Shown one piece after another: positions 36,830 to 48,205 of a stretch of DNA of 64,000 bases. Each line of letters starts with the position of its first letter. The stretch's first letter is position 1. The translations under genes were made by a program, and so were the position numbers. Origin of the DNA: Eonycteris spelaea (Eukaryota; Chordata; Mammalia; Chiroptera; Pteropodidae); assembly GCA_003508835.1 (NCBI GenBank), contig PUFA01000086.1, positions 930,001 through 994,000 of the forward strand, read 5' to 3'. The notes under the pieces were generated by a model. The model saw nothing but the letters and a program-made list of their open reading frames with translations. It did no database searches and was not told the origin of the DNA.

Positions 36830-37489
36830 TGTCTTAAAATACAACAGTTCTCAATTAGTAGAGTGGAAAAATCAAAGATTAAAACTGTAAAATTAAATGA
36901 ATCCAAAGATGTATGCTCAGTAAAAGCTGAAACTCATACAGAGATAGTATAAAACCAAAAAATTTAATCACTTCATAACAAATTGAGAAAATTATGTAGC
37001 ACATCAATAGATGCAGAAAAATATCCTATATATTTCAATATTTTATAATTTATGGAATATATGTAAAATTTCATAAATTTTTAGATGAGCTTCTTAAAAT
37101 AAAACCATAAAATAAAGAACATCAACAAAATCTCTGTTATCATTACTTTCTTCAACATTTATTGAGAATTTTACTCTGTGCAGGAAAAAAAATAATGTAA
37201 GAATGTAAGTTTGGTGAAGAAAAATGATAACTTTTAGTTGTATGTGGTCTATTGATGTAACAGGCACAACAGTTAAAAAATAATAAAAGATGCTTTTTGC
37301 TATAGAATAAAAACCATTAAATATGTAGGAACAATTCTAACCAAAGATGACCATCGTCCATCGTCCCATTTTCTATTTAGAAAACTAAGGATCCTTAAGG
37401 AAGGAAACTAAAGAAGACCTAAAAAAAAATGCATAGATCTATCATGTTCATGATTTAGAACATGCAGTATTATATTGATGTCACATGTA

Positions 37490-37660
37490 ACAATATGTAG
37501 ATTCAATAAAATCTCAATCAAATTCCCAATACGATTACTTGGAGAAATAGACAAGCTGGTACTAAAATTTATATGGAAATCCAATATGATGAAAATAGCC
37601 AAGAAATTCTTTAAAAAGAAACAGAATGTAGGAGGACTTGTTTTATCTGATATATATGTA
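37490..37660 (+). pseudogene. L1 ORF2 relic, post-RT conserved segment
   Basis: A + frame encodes KLVLKFIWKSNMMKIAKKFF, then KKKQNVGGLVLSDI. This is the conserved L1 ORF2 segment written generally as ILKFIWN..PRIAK...KKNKAGGI.LPDF, which lies C-terminal to the reverse-transcriptase core. The proline and aspartate of the LPDF box are replaced (LSDI). The frame closes soon after at stop codons. The 124-codon antisense frame on the other strand (37408-37782) is its shadow. This is the best protein-level evidence for any coding relic in the window. Confidence 0.85.
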
Positions 37661-37827
37661 TTATGCATATATAACAAATAATACTTATAATACTTACATA
37701 AATAACTCAAATACATAGAAATATGATTTGAAATATGATGTGAAATGGTAGAACAGAATAGAAGACTCGGAATTAGACCCACTATTTGATTTAGGAAAAA
37801 GTTTGGACTATAGAAAAGTGAAGAAAT

Positions 37828-37847
37828 TGTTGTTGTTGTTGTTGTTT
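37828..37847 (+). repeat. (GTT)n tract
   Basis: Six TTG/GTT units lie within the L1 relic and interrupt its alignment. Confidence 0.9.
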
Positions 37848-38830
37848 TAATTATGCTAGATCAATTGTGTATTCGTTTGGTAAAAAATAATGCACATTAA
37901 TCAATTCCAGATAAATATAAATGTCAAGTGCAAATCAAAAAAGCTTTTAGAAATTGTACTAAGAAAATATGTTTTCGACCTTAGGTCAGGAAAATAATTT
38001 TTAAATAGTCCAAGGGAAAGTACTAACCTTATTCTCCAAAAGACACAATTGAGTTAAAAAAACAAGCCACAAAGTTCATAAAGGAGATCTGTAATACTTG
38101 TAATTGGTAAATATCTTATTTCAATAATATATTTAAGATTTTTAAAATCAATAAGAAAAATATAAGAAAATAGGCAAGCTAATTGAAAAAGTTTATCACA
38201 GTTATAATATCTTAATGTTCAATAAACATATAAAAATGTTCTAACTCATTAATAACCAACAAAATAACATTAAAACCATAATTGAAAATCACTACACATA
38301 CACCAGAAAATCTAAAATTGTTTTGTAAATACCATGTGATAATTATATAAAGCAGCTGGTGTCTCAAGTGCTGCCTATGGATGTTTTAAATTATTTTAAC
38401 CACTTAAAAAATAATCATTCCCAAGAAAGTTGGATGTATGCATTGTCCATTGTCCATTACCCAGTAATTTTACTTTGAAGAATGAATATATATATATATA
38501 CACTCTCAACAGAAATATGTTCTTGGTGTTTATGTACACCAAGAAAAAAATACAAGAATGGACATGGCAGTAAAATTCATAATAACTGCAAACTGAAAAA
38601 CCAAATTGTTCATTAAAAATAGAATGCATAAATTAATTGTGATATATTTATTTAATTGAAAAATACATAGCAATACAAATATTTTTTAAAACTAGAATTA
38701 AGCACAACAGGATAAAATCACAAATATATGACCATGAAAGAAAAAGCAGGCACAGAAGAATATATTCTATATGCTTATATTTATGGAAAATTTAAAAAAA
38801 AGACATAATTAAACTATGGCTAAGGAATGC

Positions 38831-39939
38831 ATATTTAGTTTGTAAATGCAGAAACAGAAACAGACTGATTTTCATAGAATTCAGGAAAATTGTTTCTTAT
38901 ACGGAAAAATAGGGAGCACCAAAATGCAGGCATCGTGTGGTTCCTGGGGTGCTGAACATTGTGTTGTTACAGGAGTGTTCTTTCTGTGATAAATCATTGA
39001 ATTGTAAGAATTGAATTTTTTCACTTTTTATATGTATGCTATGTGTTGAAAGAGAAAAAGGATAAAAAATATTCCTATTTAAGGTAGCAACCAATGTTAT
39101 CTTAATTTTAAGTTCAACTTAATTGCATCCACTGAACTAAGGCAGGTTTTTGATTGTTAACTTTTCTCACCTCAAGAATTTCACTCCATTAATTTTAGGA
39201 ATTGCTAAAAAAATAAAACTTAAGTAAATAAGGTGGCAATTGCAGTTTCAGTTGAAATTCAGTCGCCAAATTAAAACAAAGTAATGATTGGTAAATATTT
39301 CCTAAGAGGACACTCTACCACCTTTATTAAATTTCTGTCAAATTGTTCTATAATCAGAGATCACAGTGATACAAGATTACATAGAGCATGTCTAAATCTC
39401 ATCAACTGTTTCTTTTGAGTTCTTCAAGATAATGTCTGGGAATAGTTTACATTGAAGAAGGTATTGAAGAAAATCAGAGAGAAGGAATCAGCAATAAATG
39501 CATGGATTACAGTAGAAGAGGAGACAGGAAAAGTTATTGGAGAGCTTTTTTTTTTCTTCATGGTATTGGTAAAATGTCAGTGTTTATAGGACATGGCTGT
39601 TCAATAAGTTGGTGAAATCAGGGCTGTAAGAAGTCTTATTGAAAAGATTGTGTTTTCCAAGGAACTGGGCCTGTTGAGACAATGGTAAGCGGGAATTTTT
39701 ATAATCACCTGAACATAGGCACAACCATAAGATCCATGTGTACAAAAGTATATATGTGTGTATATGTATATATGCATATGCATATAGGTGTCTATGTACA
39801 GTGACATGTATATAATATATAGTATAAAACTATATATACTTCCATAGATATGAAAAATATTTTTTAAATGTAGCTATATGTATAATAATTCTAAAACATA
39901 ATTTGTGGAATAATTTTTTGATACATAATATGAATACAT
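38831..39939. other. Unassigned sequence with a TA/TG-rich patch
   Basis: The 65-codon minus frame at 38897 and the 68-codon one at 39601 show no domain. The latter is built from the TA/TG repeat at 39748-39838. Confidence 0.5.
39748..39838. repeat. TA/TG-rich degenerate dinucleotide tract
   Basis: Alternating purine-pyrimidine sequence made of TATATG, TGTATA and GCATAT units. It is imperfect throughout. Confidence 0.8.
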
Positions 39940-40085
39940 TTACTCATTCAGTAAATACTGACCAAGTATTTACCATGAATAAGTCATTTCAGTGGGTTCT
40001 GGAAATATGAAGTTAAATAATACGTGCTCCATGGAAGCAAGAATCATTGAGCAGAGGAGAGACACATGACACTATTATGACAAAT
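39940..40085 (-). mobile_element. L2 3'-end fragment, antisense
   Basis: 'actcattcagtaaatactgac', 'caagtatttaccatgaataag', 'gttctggaaatatgaagtta' and 'tgctccatggaagcaagaat' parallel the antisense L2 end (TTCATTCAACAAATATTTATTG, GCTGGGGATACAGCAGTG, CCCTCATGGAGCTTAC). Confidence 0.65.
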
Positions 40086-42305
40086 AATAGTTCTTAAAAT
40101 ATGATATTGGGACCCTGGGGCTCTTTCATGGGATCCAAGAGTTCAATTATATTTCATGTAACACTAGAAGATTATTTGTTATTTTTACTCTCATTTTCTC
40201 TTTGGTGCCATGGGGTTTTCCAGAGGCTACATGGAAACAAATACATAAATACATGTTCTTGCAATAAGAATAACTTGCATACATAGACAATTAATTATAT
40301 GAGGATGACAAGGTTGTTGGGGAAAATAAGAAAATGATTACTAAGAAAAATTAGGGTGTTGAGGGATCAAGATGAGGGACTCCTAAACTAGACTGAGATT
40401 TATCCTTGAAAATTTTCTCTGGATTATTTAGCCTCATTATCTCCTAATGACATGGAGATCCATGGAAAAGGTAAAGGTTTCAAAAAAGGGAGTAATTCAT
40501 AAAAGATTATGAAATAACACCATAATATAGTTTTTAAGAATACAAAATGGTAAATATGGAGGACTAATCACAGTTTTACCAAAAATTAGTTGTAGCTTAT
40601 TGTATACAGAGGGCAGATAGGGAATTGATTACCTACTAATTCTTTCCAAGACCTATTATTGTAGCAAGTATTAACCTATTTCATTATGACAATACAGACA
40701 CCTCATAATACAATCACCCTGTTATAAACTGTTGTGTCATTGATTTACATTGCTTTCTTTCATTATAAATGAGATACCTCAAATATCCTAAAATACAATT
40801 TAAAACTCTTGATTAACAACATCAAATTTCCTTATAAGTTTAAATATTAACTATTTCAGTGATTAAACTTCTTTATAATAGTTGAGTTCAAAATGTATAA
40901 TTTCATATGCTTAATATCTAATTATTTAAGGCTTGTATACATGATTCTATGTTCTTCACATCACTACAGGGCGAAAACAAGATTTGTTTGCCTGAGAAAT
41001 AATATTTACCTGGTCTGCATTGATATTATTATAAAAAGTAGCACTAATGAAATGTAAAATACATATAAAGACAATTTAACAAATTAAAGAAACATCATTA
41101 GTAAAATAATACCATATTTTATAAGGTATTTTAGATTCAGTGATAGTGATGATTGTTTTTTCTAAAGAATTAAATGTTTTTAATTGCCTTCTATGGCTTT
41201 GCATGCAGTTCCATTAAAGAGTATAAATATACAGAGTTGTCAAATTCGAATACATTATTTGCAAATTATAGCTGTTATTTTAAACACAAATTAAGCAATT
41301 TCATGTATTTTACATGACAGATTTACAATTGTTCACTGAGAATAATCACATAGGCTCTTTATAAGAATCATCCATGTGTGACTCATCATATTATTATACT
41401 GATCATGTCAAAAGAACACCAAAAAAACTTAGCTTTTTGTTCTTGATGCCAAAAGAATCTATATTATGAATAACAATAAGTGAGTGTGATTGATTTTTCT
41501 ATATATAAAATCTGAGTGAATACTTTCAGCTTTAGTATAGCTTAAGTGTTAATTATGAACTCTCAAAAATGATATGTGGACTCAGAAAATTTTAAAGGAT
41601 GAATGAAGCATCTCTATTACCCCAATGTCATTTAGTGTAATTATTCCTGATATTTGTCCATCACACTTAGTATTTTTTAAGAGATCCTATTTTCTAGAGG
41701 AAAATGATGCCAGCAAGAAGTCATATCCTTTTCATTTCTTAATTTTTCCATGGATATTTTTAAAACTTCCCTTCTTAGAAATGATGCATAATAATTGATG
41801 TCACCATCTGAACAGTATGTACTTCACCCCCAAAAAGTTAAGGGACTCAGAATTGTAATTTGGGGTATTTCTTATTGATATTTTAAAGATATATTTTTAA
41901 TTAGTAGTATAATAGGTAACATATATGTGAGACTATTTCATCACCATAACCTTTATATGTACATTAGATCAACTTTTATTCTCACAGTATCATTGTTAAT
42001 ATATTTAATATTTCAGAGTTCACTATATATTTTAGTTTGGAAATGATAAACAAAATTTTTTAAAGAAAGGAAAGTGATATATTATGTACCTATTATAAGA
42101 ACTTAAATACTTTCCATTGAGTGCCTCTTGAGAACCTAAAGCAAGAAGCTTTGAGAATCTTCTGAGAGTTTACATAAGTGTTAGAGGGGAGAGTCCACAA
42201 AGTTGTAGTTCTGTGCACAAGGATGCTCATTGAGACGAAACAGCCATGCAGCTTGAAAATAATAATAGTTAGGTAAAGATAAAACAAGATTTGCCTTTAG
42301 CTAGT
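40086..42305. other. About 2.2 kb unassigned
   Basis: No family recognised. A loose resemblance to antisense MIR near 40668-40735 was too weak to call. Frames at 40101 (+) and 42093 (-) are short and anonymous. Confidence 0.45.
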
Positions 42306-42306
42306 A

Positions 42307-42416
42307 ATTGTTAAATTGATGTTGGGGATTTGTACATTGGGAGTCTTGATACCATTCCCTCTATTTCTGTGCATATTAAATAATTTTTCATAATAAAAAT
42401 TTTAAGGAAAAAAAAC
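42307..42416 (+). mobile_element. L1 3'-terminal fragment, sense, old subtype
   Basis: 'gggagtcttgataccattccc', 'tctatttctgtgcatattaa' and 'ttttcataataaaaatttta' with an A-tail match the end of an old L1 3' UTR (TATACTATTCTCTCTACTTTTGTGTATG, TTTTCCATAATAAAAAG). Confidence 0.65.
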
Positions 42417-44030
42417 TAATGAAAACCATAAAAGGAAACTTAATGACATTTTTTCTCTAGCTTTTTTACTGAATCATTCTTCATTGTAAAGGAATGTAAA
42501 CCTTGGGAATACTGTTTGTGGGGTGAGGGGAAGACTATAGACAGTGGATGTAAACTAAAAGATTTTATCATCTCCTATTTATTCTGTAATAATTAAAACT
42601 TGTGGTTATTTAATTTTTCATACTTTAAAAATAATTATTTTATTCCCCAAAATCAGTGTTTATGTTTGTGGACCACAAACCCCTGGCTATACGTACATTC
42701 AATGTGCACATATTTGTAGTTGAAATGCAGATGTGTGATTTTGAGAAACGTATTTACTTAGCTATTGCTTGATGTGCAAAATCAGTGGTCTCTAATTTTA
42801 TGATTATTTTATCTGCATTATATTTCACTATTTCTATTTTTGTAAGTAATAGTGATTTTCAACCTCGGGGGTATCTGAATGCTGTTTCCCAAAAATATTT
42901 GAAAAACACTACACTTGAATATCAGAAAGATGTAAATTATTTATTTTGTAATAATTTTAATTTAGTATGAAAATACTTTTTAAACATGTTTCTGTGGAGA
43001 AGATGATGTCCTTGAGTCTAAAAATGTAGAGGATAATTTATGTACAGTAAGTTGAATACTTTAATATGTAAATATTGTTAGGTTACACATAATCATATAC
43101 AGTCACAATGTCACAATATTGTCACATTTGTCAAGAATATTATATGAATAAAAACCTGAAATGGCTGACTGAGATAGAGTTAATTTTTATTTAGGCAATC
43201 TAAACCCTCAAGTAGTGGCTTTCGATGTTAGTAGGTCTGACAGTGGCTCTTGCTGCTAAGAATCTGTGGCCCTCTTTTGCCATGAAGAGGGACAAAAACC
43301 AGGAGTACTGCTCACGCTATTTCTTCTTCCTTTCAACTTATAGATACTATAGTCAATGATCTCACATTAAATCTGCTTCTGTGTGAGGTCTGGGGTTAGG
43401 TACTTTTGTCTTACTAAAAATTAGAGAAATGACAAGGATAAAGGGAGGAGAAAGGGGAAGGAGGGAGAAGATGAGGAAGAAGTCAGGAGGAGAAAGAAAG
43501 AGACTGAGAGAGAGTGGAGGAGAAGAAAGAGACTGAAGTGTGTGTGTGTGTGTGAGTGCCAGAGAGCAAATGTGACTTTAAAGTATACTGAAAATTACTA
43601 TTACTTAATTGTTCACTGATTAGGAGATTAGCTAATGATGAAAAGGGAAGAACACTATGTGCTATCTTCAATCATCGAAAGATTTTATCTTTCCTGGGTG
43701 ATTCACACACTGATGGTGATCAGAGGTTGGCATTGTATAGTGATAATTGATAGTAATTTGCTTGTAATAATGAAGCACTTTAAAAGATATTTCTAGATAA
43801 ATCAAGAGCAAAGTGTTAATGATAGTTCTGAAAGGCTGGAGAGATCAGAGTCAAATGGGAAATAAACAGTGTTATTATAGTTATCAGAGCCAATTACCAA
43901 AGGAGATTATGAAGTATGTTTTTTTCTTTAACCTTAAAAAGAGTTTAGAAGATGGCTTGTGCTCCAAATGCAACATTTCTCATACTGAGAAAGGGCATAG
44001 TTCATAGTATCTCGTAGTTAGTTTGAACAC
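42417..44030. other. Unassigned sequence with a purine tract
   Basis: The segment 42850-42920 begins 'agtgattttcaacctcgggg' and ends in 'aaaaacactacactt', suggestive of old hAT termini but short. The purine tract at 43432 is listed separately. Confidence 0.4.
43432..43554 (+). repeat. Purine-rich (GGA/GAGA)n tract followed by (GT)n
   Basis: About 100 bases of almost pure purine, then eight or nine TG units at 43538-43554. Minus-strand frames over it are low complexity. Confidence 0.85.
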
Positions 44031-44032
44031 TT

Positions 44033-44122
44033 TGGTGTTTAAGAATTATCTGAGAAACTTGTTTAAAAAAGCAGATTTTCAGGCCTTCGTACCCATCCTA
44101 ACATTATGATTCAATAACTATC
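44033..44122 (+). mobile_element. hAT-Charlie miniature element fragment
   Basis: 'agaattatctgagaaacttg' (44042-44061), 'ttaaaaaagcagattttcagg' (44064-44084), then 'attatgattcaataactatc' (44104-44123) parallel the mammal-wide hAT MITE phrase AGAATCACCTGGGGAGCTTG, TTAAAAATGCAGATTCCTGGG, CTGAATCAGAATCTC. The exact subfamily (MER20-, MER3- or MER58-like) cannot be fixed by eye, and only the 5' half survives. Confidence 0.6.
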
Positions 44123-44185
44123 AGGTAGGGCTCACTTTTGTTGATCTGTGCTACAAATTTTTAGAAAGATTTTTATAGTATCTAG

Positions 44186-44378
44186 AACAAAATTTCTCAA
44201 CCTCAGCACTATTAATATTTTGGCACAGATAACTGTTGTGGGGAACTGGCCTCTATCCACTAGGTGCTGGTAGCAAGCCCCTGCCCCCACCCCCACACCA
44301 ACCAGTTGTAACAGCCAAAAATCTCCCCACAAGTAGCCAAATAACCCTCAGGATGGAACTGCTTCTAGTCTGAATCTC
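44186..44378 (-). mobile_element. MER5A-type hAT-Charlie MITE, antisense, near full length
   Basis: 'aatttctcaacctcagcact' (44191-44210), 'attaatattttggcacagat' (44211-44230), 'aactgttgtggggaactggcc' (44231-44251), 'tatccactaggtgctggtag' (44254-44273), 'cagttgtaacagccaaaaat' (44303-44322) and 'ctccccacaagtagccaaat' (44323-44342) are the reverse complement of the MER5A consensus in order. This is a non-autonomous element with short inverted termini. The conserved internal block 'ctgttgtgggg...ctggcctctatccacta' is characteristic. Confidence 0.85.
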
Positions 44379-44909
44379 AGTGAATATCAGAAGCTTTAAG
44401 AAAGAATGTGTTATTATAGAATAACAAACTAAGGAACACAGAGAGTCTCAAAGATGAAAAATAAAATTATCAGAAGATAAAATGAAAAATTCAATAGTCG
44501 GAAGAGTGGAGTGAGTTGGGAAGAAAATTATGGCTCCACTAGATCCAAATGGTAAACACAAAACTATTCACATAGGAAATTATTTAGACATGAAGAGTTG
44601 TCTGTAACCCCACAGAACAGCAATGAGCTTAGAGGAAATAAAGCCAGGGTCAAGAATAGGAACTGCTTTGGTGGGCTCAAACTTCATCAGTACACCTTCT
44701 GTGCTCTATTTTGTCTCTGTTCTCAGTTTGATTAAACCAGGATAATTACCTCACCCACAAAAGACTACTTAATATACTTTCTAAATTTATATTCTCTCTC
44801 TTTCTCTCCCTTTCTTTCGCTCTCGCTCTCCCCCCCCCCACCTCCTTCCCTCCCTCCCTCCCTCTCTCTCTCTCCCTTCCCACCTCATTGTGGGGGGGGG
44901 AATATATAC

Positions 44910-44955
<46 letters not shown>

Positions 44956-45758
44956 CTCTTCTATGGTTAAAACTATAGGGTATAGATTTAGCAAGTGGAA
45001 GTGATAAGCCCTCAAAATTCTCACTGTGTAGAAACAGCCATTCTCTAGTGAAAAACAGAATAAAACCCATTAGAACATAAAATAAACTAATATGAGATTT
45101 AAAGAGGAAGAGAGCTGGTGTATCATTAAAGTACTGGCACTAGTTGGTTCTTACTCCAAGCTATATGTCAACTCATCCTGAAATCTTAGCCTTTAAAACT
45201 ACCTTAGGGTCTATGATCCAAATCATTCCATTTTCCCCAAGCTAGTTCAACATACAATGATATACCAAAAAGAGATGAAACACAGCACTTCTTAAGACAG
45301 ATAACAAGTAGTATACACACAATTCATGTTTCAAGAGCAGATGATATATCTTATTGAAGAAGAAAACAAGAAAGTCCCCATAAAATAGAATGTTTTATTC
45401 ATACAGGAAGAAAAGAATGAGTTTTGATATTTAGCGACTCACTGTATAGTGATATAAAAGCAGAGGTATAAAATAATGACATTTCGAGCACAGAACTGAA
45501 TAATACTGGAGTACTTATGGTCCATTCATTCCTTCTTTCAATTTATAACCGTAATATGGGAACGGATGACATAAGAGGATTGAATATTAATTACAGTAAT
45601 ATACTAGAATGATTGGTCCTTGGCAAGAGACACATTTATATGTCTTGTGTAAGTCTATCTAGTCTGATAAAGCATACTTTAAATAGGATGAAAAATATAT
45701 TTTAGATTATTTATTGATAGTTGGACATCAACTCAGGTGTGAAGGCTCTAGTAATATG
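44379..45758. other. Unassigned flanks of a composite simple repeat
   Basis: Apart from the tract at 44791-44953 I recognise nothing. The 92- and 61-codon minus frames at 44746-45070 are translated low-complexity repeat (runs of IY and RE), not protein. Confidence 0.5.
44791..44953. repeat. Composite tract: polypyrimidine, C10, (CCCT)n, G9, then (AT)n
   Basis: CT-rich sequence from 44791 includes a run of ten C (44830-44839) and CCCT units to about 44880. Nine G (44892-44900) follow directly and then about 26 AT units with two ACA interruptions (44901-44953). The C-run and G-run can pair across 52 bases. The pyrimidine block can form triplex DNA and the AT block cruciform DNA. Confidence 0.95.
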
Positions 45759-45759
45759 A

Positions 45760-46335
45760 TAGAAGTCTCTGTCTTAGGACTTGATCTTTTTAGTATTTAT
45801 CAGTGACTTTGATAAAGATGTAGAGGCTCCATTAATCACATTTTCTAGAGACATGAAGTTGAAGAGGTAGTGATGACAGATTAAAAGTACCCTAAGAAGA
45901 TAGAAAGAAAAAAATGTACAAGGCTTTGGCATATCTTGCATTTGGGCCAGAGAATCAGCTACAGAAGTAGAATGGTAAATTCTAGTTCTCTTTATTGGAA
46001 CATGTATAAACAAGATTCAAGGGTTTAATTGATTTGAAACAATGTATTTCAGCATATAATGGGAACATCAAAATGTTAATGAAATTTTTAGGTGCATTAA
46101 TCAATGCATATAAATAAAGGAAGTGAAAGTATTTCTATGCAGCATTAACAAGATCATATCAAGTTTTATAAATAGCTTCAGTTCAAATATATATATATAT
46201 ATAACACTGATAAGTAGAGCTCACCCAGAACACTATAAACAAAATCATAAACCGGTTTGAAGCCATTTTATATAAGGAACGGTTGACAGTCTGAACTAAA
46301 AATAGAAATTTGGGTCTTGCCAACTTCTAGTTTAT
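45760..46335 (+). mobile_element. L3/CR1-type LINE relic, sense
   Basis: 'ttatcagtgactttgataaag' (45797-45817) parallels the 'ATCAATGACTTGGATGAAG' phrase. 'aatcacattttctagagacat' (45835-45855) follows 'AAATTTGCAGATGACAC', where the RT FADD-type box lies. 'gcatatcttgcatttgggcca' (45929-45949) stands for 'CCTACACTTGGGTTCA', 'tatgcagcattaacaagatc' (46136-46155) for 'GGCTGCATTAATAGAAG', and 'ttatataaggaacggttgac' (46269-46288) for 'CCTATGAGGAACGGTTGAAG'. This old CR1-clade family is rarer than L1/L2/MIR. It is strongly decayed, and an (AT)n lies at 46188-46203. Confidence 0.65.
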
Positions 46336-46681
46336 GAAATGATTTTCCACTTGTATTGATTTCACCTAGAGGTATATGAAAGAAACTTGAGTACATGAAA
46401 AGAACTGTAAAGAGAAATCAGTGCTAAGCCAAGTATAATGTAATTTCTTTGCCCCTTTCCTTTTTGGTTATGGAGGGTGCTCTTTCTACCAGTGAAATCT
46501 TATCTAAAAGCATAAATAGAAAACAAATAAAAATTTTTGTGAAAGGGAAAGATATGTAGACTCCCCTTACTTAACCAATTCAATACAGCACTGTAAAAAA
46601 ACAACTCAAATTAAATTGTATAGTATTTTTTCTTCCATTTTGTATTAAGAACTTAACATTTAATAAAAAATGTACAGGCAG

Positions 46682-46684
<3 letters not shown>

Positions 46685-46719
<35 letters not shown>

Positions 46720-46733
46720 TATTATATATATAC
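46685..46733 (+). repeat. (CA)n grading into (TA)n
   Basis: About 14 uninterrupted AC units (46685-46713), then imperfect TA/CATA sequence. Confidence 0.95.
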
Positions 46734-47555
46734 ATCAATACTACATATGCGACATAATATGTATTTACCAGTGTGTGTGACTATATATATAAACATGATA
46801 TATAGATTATATTTTATATATAGTACTATTACATTCTATTTATTGATAGAATGACCAGAAGACTATGCAACCTCATTTATATCTACGGCACTGGTATAAA
46901 GGTTGTCATATCTCCTACACTTTTCAGAATTATCCTTGTTTAGATGACAAAGTAAATGGTCATCTGATGATGACAAGCTAATAATTTCATACTAGTCTCT
47001 TTTCAGTTGACATTTGTTATATTTCAAGTATATGCTATGATCATATAAAACTTTATATATCTGCATATCACTAATGCTTTGTAAATTGTAATAAAACATC
47101 ATGAAAATTAATAACAATATATCTATGTACAATAAATCTTATGACTATGAAATTAGGAATTACTTTCAGGATAAAATGTCTCACTTCTGACTTTACTTCT
47201 ATTAAAATAATGTTTTCACTTATTGTATATTTTATTTATGACAACAGAATAAATACCATTGACTGTGTACATTTATGTACATATGTATATAATGTAAATT
47301 TATGATGTTCTTTTTTAAACAAATGAACAATGTAAATGTATATTATATCAAATTCATTATTACAGTTAAGAATTAACTCTGTATTCATTCAAATTTAACT
47401 ATCTTTTACTAAAAGGTGATATGCATCAGTATACAAAGGAGTCACATTTTAATTGCTAATTTCTTTAGTATGTTTTGATAAATCATAATAATATAATTTT
47501 GAAATTAAAGTCCTTCCCTACACACATCAGAATTATTCATCCATGCCTCTGGATG

Positions 47556-47637
47556 AATTTGGAGGGGGGCATTAGATTTATAACTGAATTATTTATAACA
47601 AATTTGGAGGGGGGCATCAGATTTATAACTGAATTAT
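47556..47637 (+). repeat. Direct duplication, 37-bp units, 45-bp period
   Basis: The unit starts 'aatttggaggggggcat' and ends 'tataactgaattat'. Copies at 47556-47592 and 47601-47637 differ at one base (T versus C in 'cattag/catcag'). The 8-bp spacer is 'ttataaca'. Near-identity shows a far more recent origin than the neighbouring repeats. Each copy holds a G6 run. Confidence 0.95.
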
Positions 47638-47744
47638 CATAGAATTTTAGATATGTAAGAATAAATGCATGATTTCCCAAAGGAGAAAATATGTGAGAAA
47701 GCATGTTAAAGATAAGTGCAGATTAATTAGATGAATACGGAAAG

Positions 47745-48205
47745 ACATTTTAGACATAAGGAAACAGCATGTGCAAAGCCACTGAGACATGAAACAATTG
47801 TATGTTCAGGAAATAAAATTTAATTTCATATTGTGGATCTAGGGAGTATGCTGATATCTGCCTCATTTTCAGGGCCTAAATTGACAACTGAGGACGTATG
47901 AAGGTGGTACCAGGTGCTGAAGGTACATGGGTCATTGCAAGGGTCTCATTACATTTTAAGTGTAAGAGAACCATTTAAAAAATTTGAGAGGGGTATGAGT
48001 ATGTAGGATTGTGTTTAAGATCTAGCAACCTGCTTTCTGTGTGATGGTCAAGAAGTAGAAAGACAAGTTAGAAACTAATATTATGGTGGTTTAAATTATG
48101 GCTGTCTATGTAGATTGAAAGGATATAGAATGATGAGATAAAATAGACGATTTAGTTGTTCCTTGGATTGAAGAGTTTTTAAAAATGAGATTCCCAAACT
48201 AGCTT
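47745..48205 (-). mobile_element. L2 LINE relic, antisense
   Basis: 'gaaacagcatgtgcaaagcc' (47761-47780) is nearly the exact antisense L2 phrase. 'ttgtatgttcaggaaataaa' (47799-47818), 'aagagaaccatttaaaaaat' (47965-47984), 'gagaggggtatgagtatg' (47986-48003), and 'gaaagacaagttagaaactaat' with 'attatggtggtt' (48058-48091) for 'GGGAGACCAGTTAGGAGGCTATTGCAATAATCC' follow in the right order. Confidence 0.7.

Larger units (their letters stand above)
36830..38830 (+). mobile_element. L1 ORF2 C-terminal half and 3' region, sense, diverged
   Basis: 'aaatatgtaggaacaattctaaccaaaga' (37319-37347, given in part) parallels 'AAATACTTAGGAATAAATTTAACCAAAGA'. 'tcaataaaatctcaatcaaat' (37503-37523) parallels the 'TGCAATCCCTATCAAAAT' phrase. 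'gaacagaatagaagactcgg' (37752-37771), 'caataagaaaaatataagaa', 'ttaataaccaacaaaataac' (38249-38268) and the 'aataactgcaaactgaaaaac' (38580-38600) region continue in L1 order. Many indels and stops; no intact ORF. Confidence 0.8.
46336..47744. other. Unassigned AT-rich sequence with dinucleotide repeats and a duplication
   Basis: It contains the CA/TA tract at 46685 and the duplication at 47556. The middle part (46780-47480) is very AT-rich and anonymous. Confidence 0.5.

Noticed and set aside
37408..37782. 124-codon minus-strand open frame
   Set aside because: It is the antisense of the L1 ORF2 segment encoding LKFIWK...IAK on the + strand. L1 antisense strands of this region are often open by composition.
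40668..40735. Antisense MIR fragment
   Set aside because: Only one loosely matching phrase ('gtattaacctatttcat'), with no second anchor.
42850..42920. Tiny hAT element
   Set aside because: The suggestive termini are only about 70 bases apart and no internal consensus phrase was recognised.
44746..45070. Protein with repeated IY and RE residues
   Set aside because: It is a translation of the (AT)n and polypyrimidine tract.
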